Origin: a virus
Length of the DNA: 34,922 nucleotides
Direction: 5' to 3' (one strand)
Virus record (IMG/VR): IMGVR_UViG_3300008108_000400
Location: 1-34,922 of that record
Below, piece by piece: positions 33,729 to 34,922 of the stretch. The translations under genes were made by a program, and so were the position numbers. How positions within the stretch are numbered: the first letter of the stretch is position 1; the number at the start of each line of letters is the position of its first letter. Under the pieces are notes generated by a model that worked only from the letters and a program-made list of their open reading frames with translations, was not told where the DNA came from and ran no database searches.

Positions 33729-34667
33729 TTACTTGCTGTTGAATTTTGTAAACAGAGTCTTTACGTAACGCTGAAGGGCTTCTTTCTTTTGAGAGGAAGC
33801 AAGCGACTGCATCTTAGCAGCCTGGGCTGGGTTTAGTATGTACTCGCCACCAGTCATTTCTCCGATCTTGGACCCTTTAGCCACGATGTCTATAGGGTTT
33901 GTTTTATGGTTGAAAGAACCTGGCGTTTTTTGAATCCTTCCACCGTTTTTTCTGTTGTAAAAAGGTGGCTGTTGCTGCAACCATGGATTGCTTAAGTTGT
34001 AAAATGGGTCCTGAGGAATACTAAGTTCAATAGGCATTTTAGCGCTCGGAACGGCGGGGCTTTGACCTGGCATTCCCTCGAGATTTTTCAATAATCCGCT
34101 AACTTGACTTGGCTTAAAAAAATTATTGGCCCCAGCAAAATTCATCCCAGCGTTAAACAATTCCTCCCCTCCCTGAAACATAGCCTGCCTAGCCATGTCC
34201 TTGGCGTTCTTTTTGTAAAACTCTGCCTGGCTTATGGCGTCCAACTTCTTTTGTGCCTGCCCTACGTTAGCATCCATTACAGACTGCTGAGCTTGTCCAT
34301 AGTCAAGCATAGCAGATTGCAGGTTCTTTTGAGACTCCCCAGCTATTTTAGCCTGATCGGCGAATGCCTGTTGCTGCACAGCACCCAGCCCTCCAAGTAT
34401 AGATTTAGCGCCTCCAGACTTCAAGGCTCCTACTGAAGTAGCCTGATTCTTAGCGGCCTGCTCACGCATAAAGTCACCAACAGGGTCCTGCTTAGCCATA
34501 GCCAGATACTTGTTGTAAGTATCGGCCATCTGATAAGTAGGCGTCTTCTCAGCTTGCTTAATAAGAAAATCCCCAAACTTCTGGTCCTTCTTCTTCTGTA
34601 TCTGAGCGCCAACCATATCCATTATAGCTGGCACTGCCTGTAGCGCTAATGCTCCTACTCCTACCAT
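33729..34667 (-). CDS. Putative internal virion protein (gp14-like position), 312 aa
   Basis: The N-terminus is hydrophobic (MVGVGALALQAVPAIMDMVG), followed by Ala/Gln-rich helices (VGALKSGGAKSILGGLGAVQ; AMLDYGQAQQSVMDANVGQA), a Gly/Phe/Asn stretch with GGEELFNAGMNFAGANNFF, a Pro-rich linker and a C-terminal segment KIGEMTGGEYILNPAQAAKM. The EMTGGEYILNPAQ block is common in Bacteroidota phage virion proteins I have seen. The composition and size resemble T7 gp14-type small ejection proteins. It is read first of the three internal-protein-like genes; the leader ends ACACATC before ATG, another CA-type leader. Confidence 0.66.
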   Translation of the reverse strand: MVGVGALALQAVPAIMDMVGAQIQKKKDQKFGDFLIKQAEKTPTYQMADTYNKYLAMAKQDPVGDFMREQAAKNQATSVGALKSGGAKSILGGLGAVQQQAFADQAKIAGESQKNLQSAMLDYGQAQQSVMDANVGQAQKKLDAISQAEFYKKNAKDMARQAMFQGGEELFNAGMNFAGANNFFKPSQVSGLLKNLEGMPGQSPAVPSAKMPIELSIPQDPFYNLSNPWLQQQPPFYNRKNGGRIQKTPGSFNHKTNPIDIVAKGSKIGEMTGGEYILNPAQAAKMQSLASSQKKEALQRYVKTLFTKFNSK

Positions 34668-34694
34668 GATGTGTATTTTTTGCTAAGTTACTTA

Positions 34695-34922
34695 TTATTC
34701 CTGTGATTGAACGTGATGGTCTTTGGAATCAGACACATTTACGTTGATGCAGTACATCTCAGATGCAGACGCTTGTGGCCCTTTTCCGTAAAGTTCTATG
34801 ACTGCGTAGTGGCCCCTTGGATCTTCTCCTTTGATGCCATAGCCTTGTTGATCTATTAAACAATAGATTCCACCATTGTTTGTCTGTATTGTTTCAGATG
34901 CGGAAAACGTAAGCGATCCATC
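34695..34922 (-). CDS. Partial hypothetical protein (C-terminal 75 residues)
   Basis: The frame enters from the right edge and stops at TAA 34697-34695, followed directly by a second TAA. The visible part, DGSLTFSASETIQTNNGGIY then CLIDQQGYGIKGEDPRGHYA and VIELYGKGPQASASEMYCIN, is beta-rich with two Cys and a polar end (SKDHHVQSQE). It precedes the ejection-type genes, where tail or adaptor genes usually lie, so a virion protein is plausible. No family recognised. Confidence 0.62.
   Translation of the reverse strand, partial: DGSLTFSASETIQTNNGGIYCLIDQQGYGIKGEDPRGHYAVIELYGKGPQASASEMYCINVNVSDSKDHHVQSQE

Noticed and set aside
1-34922. The protein fragments at the two window ends could be parts of one gene in a circular genome (…YVQE then DGSLTF…).
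   Set aside because: Joining the ends leaves the fragments out of frame by one nucleotide, and the window lacks terminase, portal and capsid genes, so it is not a complete circle.
1-34922. CRISPR array, insertion sequence, integrase or attachment site.
   Set aside because: No regularly spaced repeats with spacers, no transposase or recombinase motif. The tandem repeat at 9801 is too short and lacks spacers.

Overview
The window looks like a segment of a lytic, podovirus-like phage infecting a member of the Bacteroidota, probably marine or aquatic. The host assignment rests on promoters: many gene starts follow the Bacteroidota box TAnnTTTG, several with a TTG/TTTG about 20-21 nt upstream, and Shine-Dalgarno sequences are mostly absent. 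Two tRNA genes, many tiny genes overlapping by ATGA, and a replication module joined to virion and lysis genes indicate a phage. I see no integrase, terminase, portal, capsid or DNA polymerase, and both ends cut through genes, so this is not a whole genome.

Layout. (1) 1-3031, almost all minus strand: small, probably virion-related proteins, an M15-type endolysin, and one plus-strand winged-helix regulator gene with its own divergent promoter pair (471-488). (2) 3032-3672: the main non-coding region, with a minus promoter, a perfect DnaA box, a run of hairpins and a nested terminator. It separates minus-strand genes from plus-strand genes and is the best candidate for an origin or control region. 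(3) 3673-8025: early plus-strand genes behind three near-identical promoters (3595, 4434, 5580), mostly unknown small proteins with CA-rich leaders, a secreted small protein and tRNA-Thr. (4) 8065-8247: a fourth promoter and tRNA-Ile(UAU) bracketed by a long inverted repeat. (5) 8355-13616: tightly packed unknown genes, a DUF932 protein, a DnaA domain IV-like protein, a small lipoprotein, and a tandem repeat plus hairpin at 9801-9898. (6) 13735-21098: replication and recombination: ERF annealing protein, RecE-like nuclease, SSB-like protein, DUF3310 protein, primase-helicase, T7 endonuclease I-like resolvase, a second nuclease-like protein and a B12-dependent (class II) ribonucleotide reductase, closed by a strong terminator. 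(7) 34922-21213, minus strand: late genes, with the end of an unknown protein, two internal-virion-like proteins, a 3233-residue giant protein, a holin-like protein, and an unusual secreted M43 metalloprotease with dockerin-like repeats.

How it may work together (inference): host RNA polymerase reads the early promoters; the ERF, exonuclease and SSB-like proteins form a recombination set; primase-helicase, resolvase and reductase support DNA synthesis and processing; the proteins of 312, 288 and 3233 residues are placed like a T7-style ejection apparatus; and holin, M15 peptidase and perhaps the M43 protease open the host. The most unusual items are the metalloprotease beside the holin, the stem-bracketed tRNA, the leaderless twin genes, the palindrome-tagged promoter family, and the DnaA-like protein together with a perfect DnaA box.
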